From NCBI RefSeq assembly GCF_050624435.1, contig NC_134545.1, forward strand, positions 83,029,563-83,093,562: DNA of 64,000 nucleotides, in the 5' to 3' direction. The position numbers were made by a program, and so were the translations under genes. The notes under the pieces are model-generated. The model was not told where the DNA came from, did no database searches, and saw nothing but the letters and a program-made list of their open reading frames with translations. Each line of letters starts with the position of its first letter. Within the stretch, counting starts at the first letter, position 1. Shown one piece after another: positions 24,060 through 35,122 of this stretch. The DNA comes from Tenrec ecaudatus. Its lineage: Eukaryota > Chordata > Mammalia > Afrosoricida > Tenrecidae.

Positions 24060-24770
24060 GTCTAATAAATGCTGGAGAGCCCGCGGAGAGACTGCAGCCC
24101 TCAGACGAGCACACTGCTGATGGGGACCACTGTGGAAAGCAAGGTGGCATTCCCTCAAATAACTTGGGATAGAAATTCCTTACAACAATTGCTGGGTATA
24201 CATCCTAAACCAGTGAGAGTCATAACACAAACAGACATATGAGCACCCATGTTCACTGCAGCACTATCATAGTAGCCAAAAGGTGGGAGCCCCCTCAATG
24301 TCCATCCGCAGAAGAATGTATAAAGACACATTGGTCCATCCCACAGTGGGATACTATGGATCGCTACAATTAATGGCAACAGCACGAAGCACCTGATGGC
24401 GTCGACAGATCTGGAGAACCTTATGTTGAGTGAAATTAGCCAATCACCAAATGCTATACGAGACCTCTGTATAAGTGGGGGGGGGGGTGTGTGTGGCACA
24501 AAACTTTCAACAGACTTTGGAGTTTGTCAAAGGGAGGAGAAAACGGAGGCAGGAAAAAGCAATGGCCCACACTATTGTTGGGTGTTGACAACGGCGATCC
24601 ACAGGAGGGAGAAGGGGAATCAGTGAATGAGGAGAGAGGGATCAACTGATGGTGGGCTTGATTAATAGTTGAGATTATGGAATACGAAGTCCGCATTCTG
24701 GAATGTAACACGTACAGCCACCGCCACCCCAACCTAAGTACCCTAATACGAAAAAAGAAAACCATTGGAA
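24060..24770 (+). mobile_element. L1 fragment, end of ORF2 and 3' UTR
   Basis: Sequence such as gaccactgtggaaagcaagg, ttgctgggtatacatcc and tatgttgagtgaaattagcc is characteristic of the C-terminal part of L1 ORF2. A 3' UTR with a G run follows and ends in an A-rich tract near 24755. The frame is broken. The 173-codon minus-strand frame at 24454-24975 is antisense to it and not a gene. Confidence 0.75.
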
Positions 24771-26329
24771 AACAAGAACTGATGTACATGAAGGCATTTA
24801 CAACTTCAAAAAAGAGACCAGGCATTCCGATTTTATGTTTGAACTTGTGAGTTGAACATGTGTTCAAGGGAGACCATGTGAGAAGCCTTGGGACAGGAGT
24901 CTTAAGGTTGAGGCTTTTCCCAATGCTCCTTTTACAAGCTCTGCCCTTGTGTGGAACGGAATGTGGCGCTTCCATGTAGCACCAGTGGGAGGTTGTGGTG
25001 GGTCAGGCGGCCTCAGGCCTTCGTAGACCCATCAAACTCCGAATCTAGGGACGGAGGATCATAATGCCATCTGGGCAGAGGGACATGAAGATATTTTATA
25101 AAATCTTAGCACCTGGGAGTTGCTCGAGTCTTTTCAGAATCATGCTGTTTGGCTAACATCAAGTGACACCTCTCTAAAGGCATGCAGTGAGATGCCAGTG
25201 CTTTCTTTGAGAGAGACTTTAATGAGGCTGAAATCAAAGCAAACGTTAGATTCCAGAGAGATGGAAAAAATGAGCAGGATATGGGAAAAGGGTACTCATT
25301 TCTTTACAAAATAGGCAACATGGTGGACAGGAGCCTTGTGATTCTTTCAGCCGACGCCATGAGAGCTGAAGGAGAGGCTCACGCAGATGTGACATGAGCA
25401 CGCTCATGACACCGTGTTCTGCCCCTCAGATGGCACTACCCATGGGCTGTTTCTAATGCTAGAAGTGAGTTTGGGGAGGTCAGGGCTCTCCGAAGCTCTA
25501 AGCCCACCTCCAGCCGCCCTTATTCAATCGTTCTTGAGGCCAGATGATGACATAGCTTGGCACCGGGAACTAAAGATGAAGGGAAGCTCAGATCTGGAGA
25601 CGTCACGGGGGATTTTAGAGCCCGACATTTTTGTCTACTTCATAATTGGTCTATTATAGAATTCCCTAGTTCTTGCAGTTAGGGGATCACAAATCACTGA
25701 AAATGTTAGCCAGATGAATTGCCACGGCCAAGTCCATTTGCTGAAGAGGAATAAGGTATGTGTGCCACAAAGTCAGGCATCCAGGAAAGTTGTTGAATGG
25801 ATGAAGAACTGTGTTTGCCAGTGTCCTTGGGGAATGTCCTCTGCCAGGAACACACACCTCAGAGACCTACCCTTATTGGGAGTCACCACTAGGTATAGGG
25901 GAGCTGGTTGTAACTTTTTCCCTGGTGTTACGATATAATATATTGAACTCCAGTTTCCAGATTTAAGATGAAACCAATTTACAGTTGTCCCCAGTATTTA
26001 ATAACCCCCATTGGAGAAGAGCATAAAAGAAGGTTATTCTTACATTTTCTGAAAATAAATCAGCTTTTACTAAATTATGTGGTTGAGAGAGAGGGTCTTC
26101 AAAGTCACTCAGAGAAGAACTTTTAAGAAGCGGCTGTCAGTAGGATTTGGAAGAAAAGTTAATGGGCCGAGGATGAGTTCACCTGAAAAGAAAACATGCT
26201 GGGCCACCCAGTGCTCTTCAAATGAGCTCCTTCTATAAACCGCTACGACGAAGGGAACACAGATGATCATCTAATTATCCATCCTGCATGCCTGTCGATG
26301 TGTAATTATAATTCTATAATAATAGACAG

Positions 26330-26449
26330 TTGGGGCAGCATCGTGTTGAAGAAAGTTCACTAGATTCAGAGACGGGCAAACAGAACATAGGCACGTCCTA
26401 GCTCTTACATAAGTTGTGTGAGTTTTGAATAAGTTTGTTAATACTCCAA
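26330..26449 (+). repeat. Possible MIR fragment
   Basis: The order gttcactagattcagagac then agctcttacataagttgtgt resembles the MIR head and core. The match is weak. Confidence 0.3.
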
Positions 26450-29049
26450 GACAGTGTCTTTATTTTAACATGGGAGGGAGGCACACTAGCACTTGCTCTA
26501 CTTGTTTCATAAAACAATTCAGAAGGTTGGAAGGGGCAATGGCCACCCAATGGTTTATGTATAGTCTTAGTCGGGAGGAGAGTGTCTCAATGTTCTTATA
26601 CAATTGTTTAGACAGGATGGAAATTGTGGCCACTCCTTCCCCAGAGGTCTCTAAATGCACAGCATCCCTGTGTCCAGGTGGCCTGTCTGAGGGCAAGAGA
26701 ATGAATCAGATCACCTGGCCATGGCATTCAACCTCAGGATTCCTAGCACCGGCTGATTCCCACAGGCCGGCAAGTCAGAAGAGAACAGCCAGTGTGATGA
26801 GACATGCTTCCTTCTTTTCTAAGTTTTGGATTCTTTCCCCTTCAGATGAACTTGAACCAGACACACAGTGAAAAACACTGGGATTCGAGCAAGCACCTAT
26901 TCTTGGTTTGACTTTTCCCTGAAAAAGTGAGTCTTCTTGCTTTGTGATGTCAGTTGACTTGCTTGCCATCCCCCCCCCCTTCATGTTGCTTCTATGTTTG
27001 TTGACAGATCTTGGAGACATTTATGTCTCCAGGAGGCTTGTCCTTCTGGAGGATCGTGTTAATTGATTTGCAATCACACGAGGCATTGGGCAGATTTTCT
27101 CTTTTGGAGCCGGTGAAGCTGCCCCAAAGGTGTTCTTCTCCATAGTTGGAACTATTGTCTTGGACTTGAATGGGGCCATCAGCCTCCCACAAAGAGAAGG
27201 AAACAGGAAACAGGACAGAAGTGGGACTGATGACTCGGGATGTTCAGGGAATGCAAGTTAAAAAAACCTCGCCAGGTGTTACTCTCTCTCCTACTAGCAT
27301 GGCCTCCTGGATAGCCTTTTTGTGGCTTGCAAACCTCGTTTCCTGATGACCACAGAGACCAAAACCTTCCAGAGAGAAAAGGGAGATGGGAGAAAGTGTC
27401 ATAGAATAATAGGATTTTAGACTTTGATGGGAAATGGGGAGCTTTGACTTCAACTTCCCACTGAGTCAGACTCGCACAGCACCTCTGAGAGGGCCACTTG
27501 GCCTCTGATTTACAGGCCGCCTTCAGAGAAAGCTTGTCTTGCTCCTGGCCCGAGCAGGCAGCCTTTGGGAAATGAGCTCGCTTTAAGGTGAACGCTCACT
27601 ATTTTCAAGTCTACTTCCTGGGCTCCTGTCAGTTTGGAATTTTCAGAGGCCAAATCTGTTTCCTTTTACCCAGCAGGCCTTTGCATATTGGAAGAAAGCC
27701 AGGAAGCTTCCTCAATTGTTTTTTCATGTCCTATAGCCACTTCTTAGCTAATATGCACTCCAGACTCCCAACGCCTTTTCCACGAGCCCCGTGCAGTCTG
27801 CGAAGAGCTTGTCACTTACTGTCCTTTAAGGCACAAGGGTACCCATGCTTCGTCTGGTTCCAGGAACCATCTCTGATGTCAGCAGTTGAGACGAGTAGTA
27901 AGTAGGTCTTCCGATCAGACCACTCACTAACATGGGAAATAGAAACCTTGCATGGTGAACCTGGATCCTGTATGAACCTTACATACTTGAGCTCAAAGTT
28001 CACACCATACCTCTGGAGGCGTGGAGATGCCCTTTCTGAGATGTAAATTTTTTCCAGCTCTGCTGGCAAATCTAAGAGAATGAGGCTTTCCCTATGTTCT
28101 CAACCAATCACATCAGTTTGTCAGCATCTCTCCGCTCCTGAGAGTCTGGACCAGAATGTCTAGCTGGTAGCTGGATGAGGAACCATCTTGCTCTACAAGC
28201 TCTTTCCTGGTTCCTCCAGACAGGAATAATTATCGGTTCCCCTGGCTTCCAGAGTTTTCCATCTGTCTTTTGAGCTCATAGGGCCTAAGGCTGCCGCAAG
28301 GAATTAGCAGACACAGAACACAGAGCGTGGCCCCAGAGGCTTGTGAAAGAGGGAAAGTGACACTAAAGGCTGAAATCACTTCCTCGCATTTCCTTTCTTC
28401 TTTTTGTTTGCTTGTTTGTTTGCACAGTCTGCTGCACCCAACCACCACCCCCTTCCTGCGAGACTCCGTCGCACAACCATGGAGGGCTTTGCCTTTTACT
28501 TAGGAGCGCCGCACACTGCCCTGAGCATGCACTTGACAGAGGTGAAACCACCTGACCTAGGCAAAGAGTCATTACCGCCTAGAACGAGAGAACTAGATTA
28601 AGGCTAGTTGACAGGAGAGGAGACTCCAGGAGGCAAGTGAAGAGCTGAGAGGCACACCGTGACTTGGCGGCAGCTCTAGGCTGGAATTCAGTTCTACGGA
28701 CTTCCGGTCTGAAACGCTCTGTGGAATGACACATGGACCATCATATGCCTGGATCTGTCTGTATAATTAGGTATGAATGCGTGCGTGAAATTTACATTTG
28801 TAGATTCTTTCACCCATCTGTCCCAATTTGATTCTTACAATGACCCCAGTTGGCAGGTCAGGGAACTACAGTTTGTGGGCTGGGGTACCAGGGAGTCTGT
28901 TCTGACCCAGAGGGACCTTCTGCCCAACAGAAGGAAACCCTGCCCAGTCCTGTGCGGTCCTCACCATTGCTCGTGCTCTTGATTCCCTGGTTGTAGCTGC
29001 TGAGCTTTAGAGCGTATTAACCCATGTGGATGCTATTCATGCCTCTCTA

Positions 29050-29205
29050 AATGAGAAGTTTTACAGATGAGGGCACAGAGGCTCTTAGAAGTGGTATGAT
29101 GTCTGGATTAGGTCCTAACAAACTGGTTTGAAAGCAAAAAAGAAATAGATGACTTATTTAAGTGCACACAGCTAGCAAGCGGCAGAGTGGGACAGACGCT
29201 GGGAA
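29050..29205 (-). repeat. MIR SINE (old)
   Basis: Plus-strand pieces are tttacagatgagggcacaga, then cacacagctagcaagcggca, the reverse of the MIR core. An unrelated stretch separates them. Confidence 0.5.
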
Positions 29206-29449
29206 ATGTTTGAGTAAAACCTTGGGTGGGGTCATCTGTCATGCCACTGGCAGGCCAGGTGGTTCTTCTGTGCCAGGGAACACTCATGATGCCAACCTCT
29301 GTGGAGGAGTCTGCCCTGTGCCCCCAAATGACTGCCAATTAGTGCTGCCCAGCAGCAGGAGCAGGATTATGGGGCTCCCTCATGGGCCTCGGAAAACTTA
29401 ACTGGGAATGAAAAATTTTAGACCTGGCATGGACTTCACCCATCCTTGA

Positions 29450-29545
29450 CACCTACCAGTGAAGAAACTGAGGCCCAGCCAGATTAAGGATTTGCCCAGT
29501 CCACACAATTAGCTAGGAGGCTGGGACCAGAACCAGGTCTCCCGC
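29450..29545 (-). repeat. MIR SINE fragment (old)
   Basis: The plus strand reads agtgaagaaactgaggccca, then ttagctaggaggctgggacc, which matches the reversed MIR core. Confidence 0.55.
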
Positions 29546-30226
29546 TGAGGATGAGGATGAGGAATTCCATACACTGATCAGACCACTGGGAACTGGCAAG
29601 TGAGGGGTAAACTTGGGAAGAAAGAAAACTGGAAGCAGTGCACATCCAGCCAGGAAAATGAGCCAGAATGTGAACCCAAACTGAAAAGACAGACCTAGAG
29701 TGGGCTAAAGAGACTCAGTAAGCGACTTCCCAGATTGAGTTTTGTTCCCATTGCACATGCAGTTGGGAGCCAAATGCGAGCCACCAAGGTTGCAGTGAGA
29801 CAGTGAGCAATTATAACCCAAATATTTGTGGGCAGCTGTGGGAGTGCGAGCCACCTGCTCCAAGTTTACAGCTTTGTTAGACTTGGTAAACATTAAAAAT
29901 GGGATGGGAACGCCCCCAGTCTGTATAGCATCCCATACCCTTCCTGGGAGGCCGGGGTTGGAGAGCTGGGGTGGCCATGCCCGTGACCAGGCCTGTCTCA
30001 CCATGGCCTGGAGCTGCTTTCTGTGGGTAGGGATTGGTGCTGTTAATAGTCTAATACGGACCGAAGGATGTAGGGAGTGTCTCACATTCGAGGATTTGAA
30101 GGGTCTACAGAGCCCTCAGAATATCACTTCTCTTTTAACATCTGACCAGGAAAATGAGCTGCGAGACAGAATTGACTCTGGATCCCTGAACTGTTGATCT
30201 TTAGCGGTGGTTCTTCTTTTAAGGCT

Positions 30227-30465
30227 CACTAGATGGATACAAGGTAGCAGACCCTAGATGGATACAAGGTAGCAGACACTAGATGGATACAAGGTAGCAG
30301 ACACTAGATGGATACAAGGTAGCAGATCCTAGATGGATACAAGGTAGCAGATCCTAGATGGATACAAGGGAGCAGACACTAGATGGATACAAGGGAGCAG
30401 ACATTAGATGGATATAAGGTGGCAGATCCTAGATGGATACAAGGGAGCAGACATTAGAGAGCAGA
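30227..30465. repeat. 25-bp minisatellite, nine copies plus a partial
   Basis: Nine consecutive units of exactly 25 bp (30227-30451) share the core tagatggatacaagg, then a partial tenth follows. Units differ at two or three fixed positions (first bases cac, ccc, tcc or cat; gtag or ggag near the end), which lets variants be traced along the array. It lies about 430 bp from an HPSE2 exon. Confidence 0.97.
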
Positions 30466-30892
30466 TAGGGCTCCAGAACGGTACAGAATGTTAGCTTTGG
30501 AAGGCTCTCAACTAGGAACATTTCTGGTTGTCACAATGACTAGGGGCCACTATCGGCATTCAGTAGTAGGGAGCCAAGGATGTTAACTAGCTCGAAACGT
30601 GCCAGATAGTTTTGCCTAGGGAGGAGCTATCTTTGCCCAAATACTAAGAGTGTCCCTGTTGTCCATCAGTTAAGGAATCTAAGTCCTAGAGACAGGGAGG
30701 GATTTGACCAAGGTCCCAAAAGGGTGTGGATGAGCACTTCACTGATGCCAGGCCATTGTTTGTCCGACTCTGGCTCACCGAGTTCCTGAGTCGTGGTAAC
30801 CTTGGTGTCTTCTGCAGAGGGGTGACTCTATCTCCCTGCCCCTGAGCCCCCAGTGCTCTTGCTCCTGAAGCTATTTCAGCGGCGGCACTTAC

Positions 30893-31039
30893 TTGGACTT
30901 CAGGCCCTCCTGTCCATAGGGCTGCAGCAGATACTGGTGCACCAGCTTGTCCCTGAGTGTCCCGGCCAGTTTGATTTTCTTTCTTGATCGGTGTAGATTG
31001 ATGATAAAAAGTGTAATGGATCCACGGACATAATTGTGG
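30893..31039 (-). CDS. HPSE2: HPSE2 penultimate coding exon
   Basis: This 147-nt exon encodes 48 complete codons between two split codons. It starts HNYVRGSITLFIINLHRSRK and ends LLQPYGQEGLKS, all part of the C-terminal beta-sandwich domain of heparanase-2. The basic stretch HRSRKKIK is surface-like and could contribute to heparan sulfate binding, which is inference. The acceptor is ATATTTCAG and the donor is GTAAGTG. Both flanking introns are phase 2, so the exon is symmetric and its skipping would keep the reading frame. It joins the 37648-37793 exon through an asparagine codon (AA|C) and the last exon through a lysine codon (AA|G). A 25-bp minisatellite ends about 430 bp downstream in transcript direction. 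Confidence 0.97.
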
Positions 31040-31429
31040 CTGAAATATCCAGAGAGAGAAAGCGACAAGAGGGAAACAAAGCGGTCAGTTAGGTGCTCTT
31101 ACATAATTTACAGACTGGATGCACGAAACAGGAACACCCCAGAAAGGGCATTTACTGGATGTTTGCTGGCCACCGTGGACCTTCAGAGACAGGAAGGTTT
31201 GGTTCTTCTGGTTTCTTGCAAAGAAGGGACCACTTCCCACCACACTCTTGGCTTTTATTTAAATTTATTGCAGTGATTTTAGAAAACAAAACTAACATGC
31301 TGATCCGGTGGATTGGGGTGGGGGAGGGAAAACATAGACAAAAAGAAGAAATGAAAAGTTTCCCGTAATTCTGGTAACTTGACAATTAGATACTAACAAC
31401 ATTTTGGTAAACATTTTTTAATTTATGAA

Positions 31430-31810
31430 TTCAACAGATATTTATGGGGGACTTTGACACATACATGTATATTACTCATTTTTTACATAATTAGAAAAAC
31501 ACTGTTCACACAGCTTTTTTCACTTAATGAACATCTTCAACATGTTCCCATGTTATTAGAGATTCTTCTGCTTCTAGAAGAATGCTATGTTCTTCAGTCA
31601 TAAAAATGTAACTTAATTTCTTTAATGAATCTCCAAGCTTTGAGACGTCTGTTTTCCAATGCTTGGCCATTGCAGAGTATGTGGTGCATGGCTTCCTTGT
31701 CCACAACACCTGCATATCATGATTATTTCTAGTCAATAAAGTCCTGCAGGTCAAAATCATTAGGTCAAAGGGAATGTCGATTTATATAAGCCCTCAACCA
31801 ACTTTCCTGG
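31430..31810 (-). repeat. Old L1 fragment (probable)
   Basis: Plus-strand pieces such as tttttcacttaatgaacatc, aacatgttcccatgttatta and aggtcaaagggaatgtcgat follow the order of reversed L1 sequence near the end of ORF2. It is strongly diverged. Confidence 0.5.
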
Positions 31811-31977
31811 TTCATTTTCAATGGTGTCCACGGATGGTATCCATCCCTGTGTCAAGATTTGATATTGTTTCTCTGTTGAACTCAAAAGTAATCTCACACT
31901 GAGCTTTGGTCATGCAGTGTGCATGATCTGTGAGACCCCCTAAGAACAATGTTTAAGAATCAACTCTTGTTTTGATA

Positions 31978-32097
31978 TACCATATGTACTCAAGTAGAAG
32001 CCTGCCTGAATATCAGCCAAGGCACCTAATTTTACCACAAAACGGCATTAAAAAATGTGCTAGAAAAACTCAGCTTATCCACGAGTATATACGGTAT
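31978..32097 (+). mobile_element. Palindrome-ended MITE-like element, copy 1
   Basis: The left end taccatatgtactcaagta is an imperfect inverted repeat of the right end cacgagtatatacggta, with TA at both edges. The interior includes ggcacctaattttaccacaa. A second copy lies in opposite orientation at about 35006-35122. It is about 120 bp with no coding capacity. TA-flanked inverted repeats suit a Tc1/mariner-type MITE, but I could not name the family. Confidence 0.6.
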
Positions 32098-35005
32098 CTT
32101 TTTGCCTTCTGACAAAAGACAGGCAATGTTGTGGATAGGGGCAGTACGATAGATCTGGGTCCTGGAATGAAATGGTTCAAAGGTACAGGAGTGAAAAGGG
32201 GGCACATTTATTTTCTTATTGAAAGGTCTGAAGACTGGGGGGGGTCCCCTGTTAGCATAACCTCACTCACCCTGTTGCAGACGTCTTGATGAAGTAAGAC
32301 TTGTTCTCCAGAAAGCGTGTACTCACTTGCCCCATGAGTTAGGGACAAGAGCGCCCATCCCCTCATACCCAGAACAATGCTAGCTATTGACACTTGGGTG
32401 CTGTATCCTATCCTCTGTCTCATTAAATTCATACTGGGGTCTGCATTTTCTCCACTTATCTACCCTTGTTGAGTCTACTGTCATGAACTGCCTGCTCCTG
32501 CCCATTGCCCACTCACAGCCACAGCAGTCCCGTCTCCAGGTACCGTCTCTCCTGGTTTTCTTGGACCGTTTCCATTTGTCGGCATTGTATCTCAGTGTGG
32601 AAAAGCTGCACTTTTTGGGGGGTTTTAAATGTAGCTTCATTTATCGTACTTCTTTCTGATTTCTGCTTTTGAGATTTCAACTCACCCTCAGATTCTGAAA
32701 CTATTCACCGTGTTGGAATCCTTTACACCAATGCAGGAGGTCCAGAAGCCTGGGAGAACGATACATGCCTACATGCAAGAGCCTTTCCGCATGTATCAAC
32801 AAAACTATAATGATTTCCTTCTTTCTCCCGGGGGAAAAAGACTTTGTTTCCAAGGGGTCCCTTAGGGCCCCATCTGGATGGGTTAATGAGAGGAAACAGA
32901 AAAAATGTCCTGACTTCGCCTTCAAAGGAGGAGTTCAGAGAAAATCTAAGGCAACTTCGCCCAGAGGGAAACATCAGTCCTTAGCAGAAACACCACCACC
33001 TTTCCACCTCCACCTCGGGGTCACTCGCCCCTGCTTGTAAAGGTGCTAATGAAGAGTAGAGTGCACAGGGCAGGTCCATGCGATAACTTGGGGTTTAAGA
33101 CAATGTATGGATATAATTTCCAAGAGTCCTTTCTGAGGATTTCAGTAGGATGCTGCCTGGAAATCTGTATTTTAAAATATATTCTTGGGTTATTTGGTAG
33201 ATCAATTGGATTTAGAACCACATGTCCTAAATAGCAACGAGAAGAACTCCTACAGGATATCCGGATGACCGTGGGTCAGCTGATCTTGATGGCCTCTGCC
33301 AGAGGGTACAGTATTGTGTTGGAGACTTTTTTGGATGTCCGCATTGATGGGCTCAAAGATGATGAACCGACCCTCCTACTGAACCCTTCCCCATCAGGCC
33401 CGCCCCTCAATCCCTTGCAGCACCTAGAATAGCTCTAGAAACGGAAGGAATCAGACCAGAACAGAACGACAATTCACGCGCGCAGGTGGGTGTCATCTGA
33501 GCTCTGAAGAACAGTGCGGTAGCCCGGGTCCCCATGAGTCCCCACTAAAAAGCACGGCCACTGTGCTCCTTCAGTGGGCTTGAAGCTGAGCTGAGCTGGG
33601 GCAAAATGGAGGAAGACCTCATTAATGACAAGTAGCCTGTCTTTATTATGCAAATAAAAGGAAGCGTGAGTGGGTACCTTTTTTCCAGGTGACAGTAAAC
33701 GCTTTTGCTAACTACCATCTACAAGCCACTCTTGGTCCAGCCGTGGAGAGGGGAGAGCCACGTGCTTGCATTTACGAGTTTTTTCTCTGTAAGCCTAGGG
33801 CAGAATGAGTCCTGGGAGACCACAGAGCCGAAGGGTGGGGATATGAGGAAGTGGTGGGTGGAAGGGAGACCTGAAGTCACAACATTGCTTGGGGGAAAGC
33901 ACTCTTGAAGCTGCTCAGCAAGGGTCTGATTCCCATTGAATTGTTCCCCAGAGGGAAACAGCTCAGTATTGAGAGCCAGCCCCAAGGTCAGTGAGCACAG
34001 CCTCTCAGAGAACTCACAGAGAGTCTGTAGGTAGGAAATGGCATGCCCATGCAAGCCTCTTCCTCCCTGCCTTGGCTGATGGACTGGGGCAGGAAGCAGA
34101 GGCCGGGGGAATGTAGCACCGACTGAAAGTTCAGTGCCGAGAACCCAGACTCCTGCAGAAGGTCCATTCTCCACCTGCTGAAAAAGAATCTTGGAGGGTT
34201 TATTCCCCAAGAACTTGGAGTAACAACGGCTTGACCTGCAGGCAAATGCTGTACTTCTGTCAAGTCCAGTCAGTCTGCATTTTAGTGTATGCATTCTTCA
34301 GGAGAACGGCGATCTCGATCCATGTCTCACTCGGGGTGAGCCTTCCTCACTAGGGTGGGTCTGGAGTTCATCTTTGCTGGTCTCTTTCTGTCCTGCCTGA
34401 CATTTCTGTGTTGCCATGGCGAAGGAGAAGAAAAAGACTCCGGGAAGGGAGCCTGCAATTGGAATTCCCTGCGTGTCAGAAGTGGAGCATGTCCTTTGGG
34501 AAGGGGCATCTTGAGTACCAGATCAAAAACATGGCCCAGCAATGTCTCTGGAGAAGCTGGAGGGCAGGGGTGGGCCAGGGAGGCTGATGCCTTGGAGTCC
34601 ACGGCCATTCCCAGGGAAAGTCGATGTGTTTGTACACTGGGTTGGTCCATCATCTGCAAATCCAACTCAAAGGTTTTGGGTTCCGTAAGAGGCCATGTTT
34701 TGCCAAACATGTTTCCCCCTTAATTTCAAAGCCCCAGTGTATTTTAAAGGAAATTTAATCCACATGTTTCTGATTCATTTACACTTAACTCATCAAAATA
34801 TTGTTTTGTAAGAGCCATTTGATGTCCAAGAAGCCTCAGGAACCTTTTTTTTAATGAGTCTTAAAAAAACTTCTCAAAAACAGGAAGTCTTATTTTACCA
34901 ACAATAAATGAAATTGAACCCCAAAAGGCTCAATGTTGCTTCAACATCCACCATGTTCCAATTGGTTCTGAACTTGGCTAAGGGTCTCAGCTCCTCCCCA
35001 GCAAC

Positions 35006-35122
35006 ACACTGTATATACTTGAGAATAAGCCAAGGTTTTCAGCACATTTTAAATGCAGTTTTTGTGGTGAAATTAGGTGCCTCAGTGGATAGCAGGGTCG
35101 GCTTATACTCGAGTCTATATGA
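35006..35122 (-). mobile_element. Palindrome-ended MITE-like element, copy 2
   Basis: The plus strand reads actgtatatacttgagaata at the left and cggcttatactcgagtctat at the right. The interior ggtgaaattaggtgcct is the complement of the interior of the copy at 31978. This copy keeps the cleaner ends. Confidence 0.6.

Larger units (their letters stand above)
2784..30892 (-). other. HPSE2: HPSE2 last intron (28.1 kb, phase 2)
   Basis: The limits are set by donor GTAAGTG (complement of 30886-30892) and an acceptor ending CTGCAG at 2784. The intron carries the repeats listed separately. In the stretches 3739-4839, 11000-11977, 14493-16019, 16700-17225, 18361-19018, 19074-20764, 22360-24059, 24775-26329 and 26450-29049 I see no exon, RNA gene or clear recent repeat. 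Parts of 7500-7730 and 23000-23650 are AT-rich and may be old L1 sequence. Confidence 0.85.

Noticed and set aside
24454..24975. 173-codon open frame on the minus strand
   Set aside because: It is antisense to an L1 3' end and its G run, so it is a by-product of repeat sequence.
30227..30465. Regularly spaced repeats that could look like a CRISPR array
   Set aside because: The units abut directly without unique spacers, and the host is a mammal. It is a minisatellite.
33719..34294. 191-codon open frame on the minus strand
   Set aside because: It lies within an HPSE2 intron, has no recognisable domain, and overlaps a shorter frame of equal quality. Length alone is not convincing in a 64-kb window.
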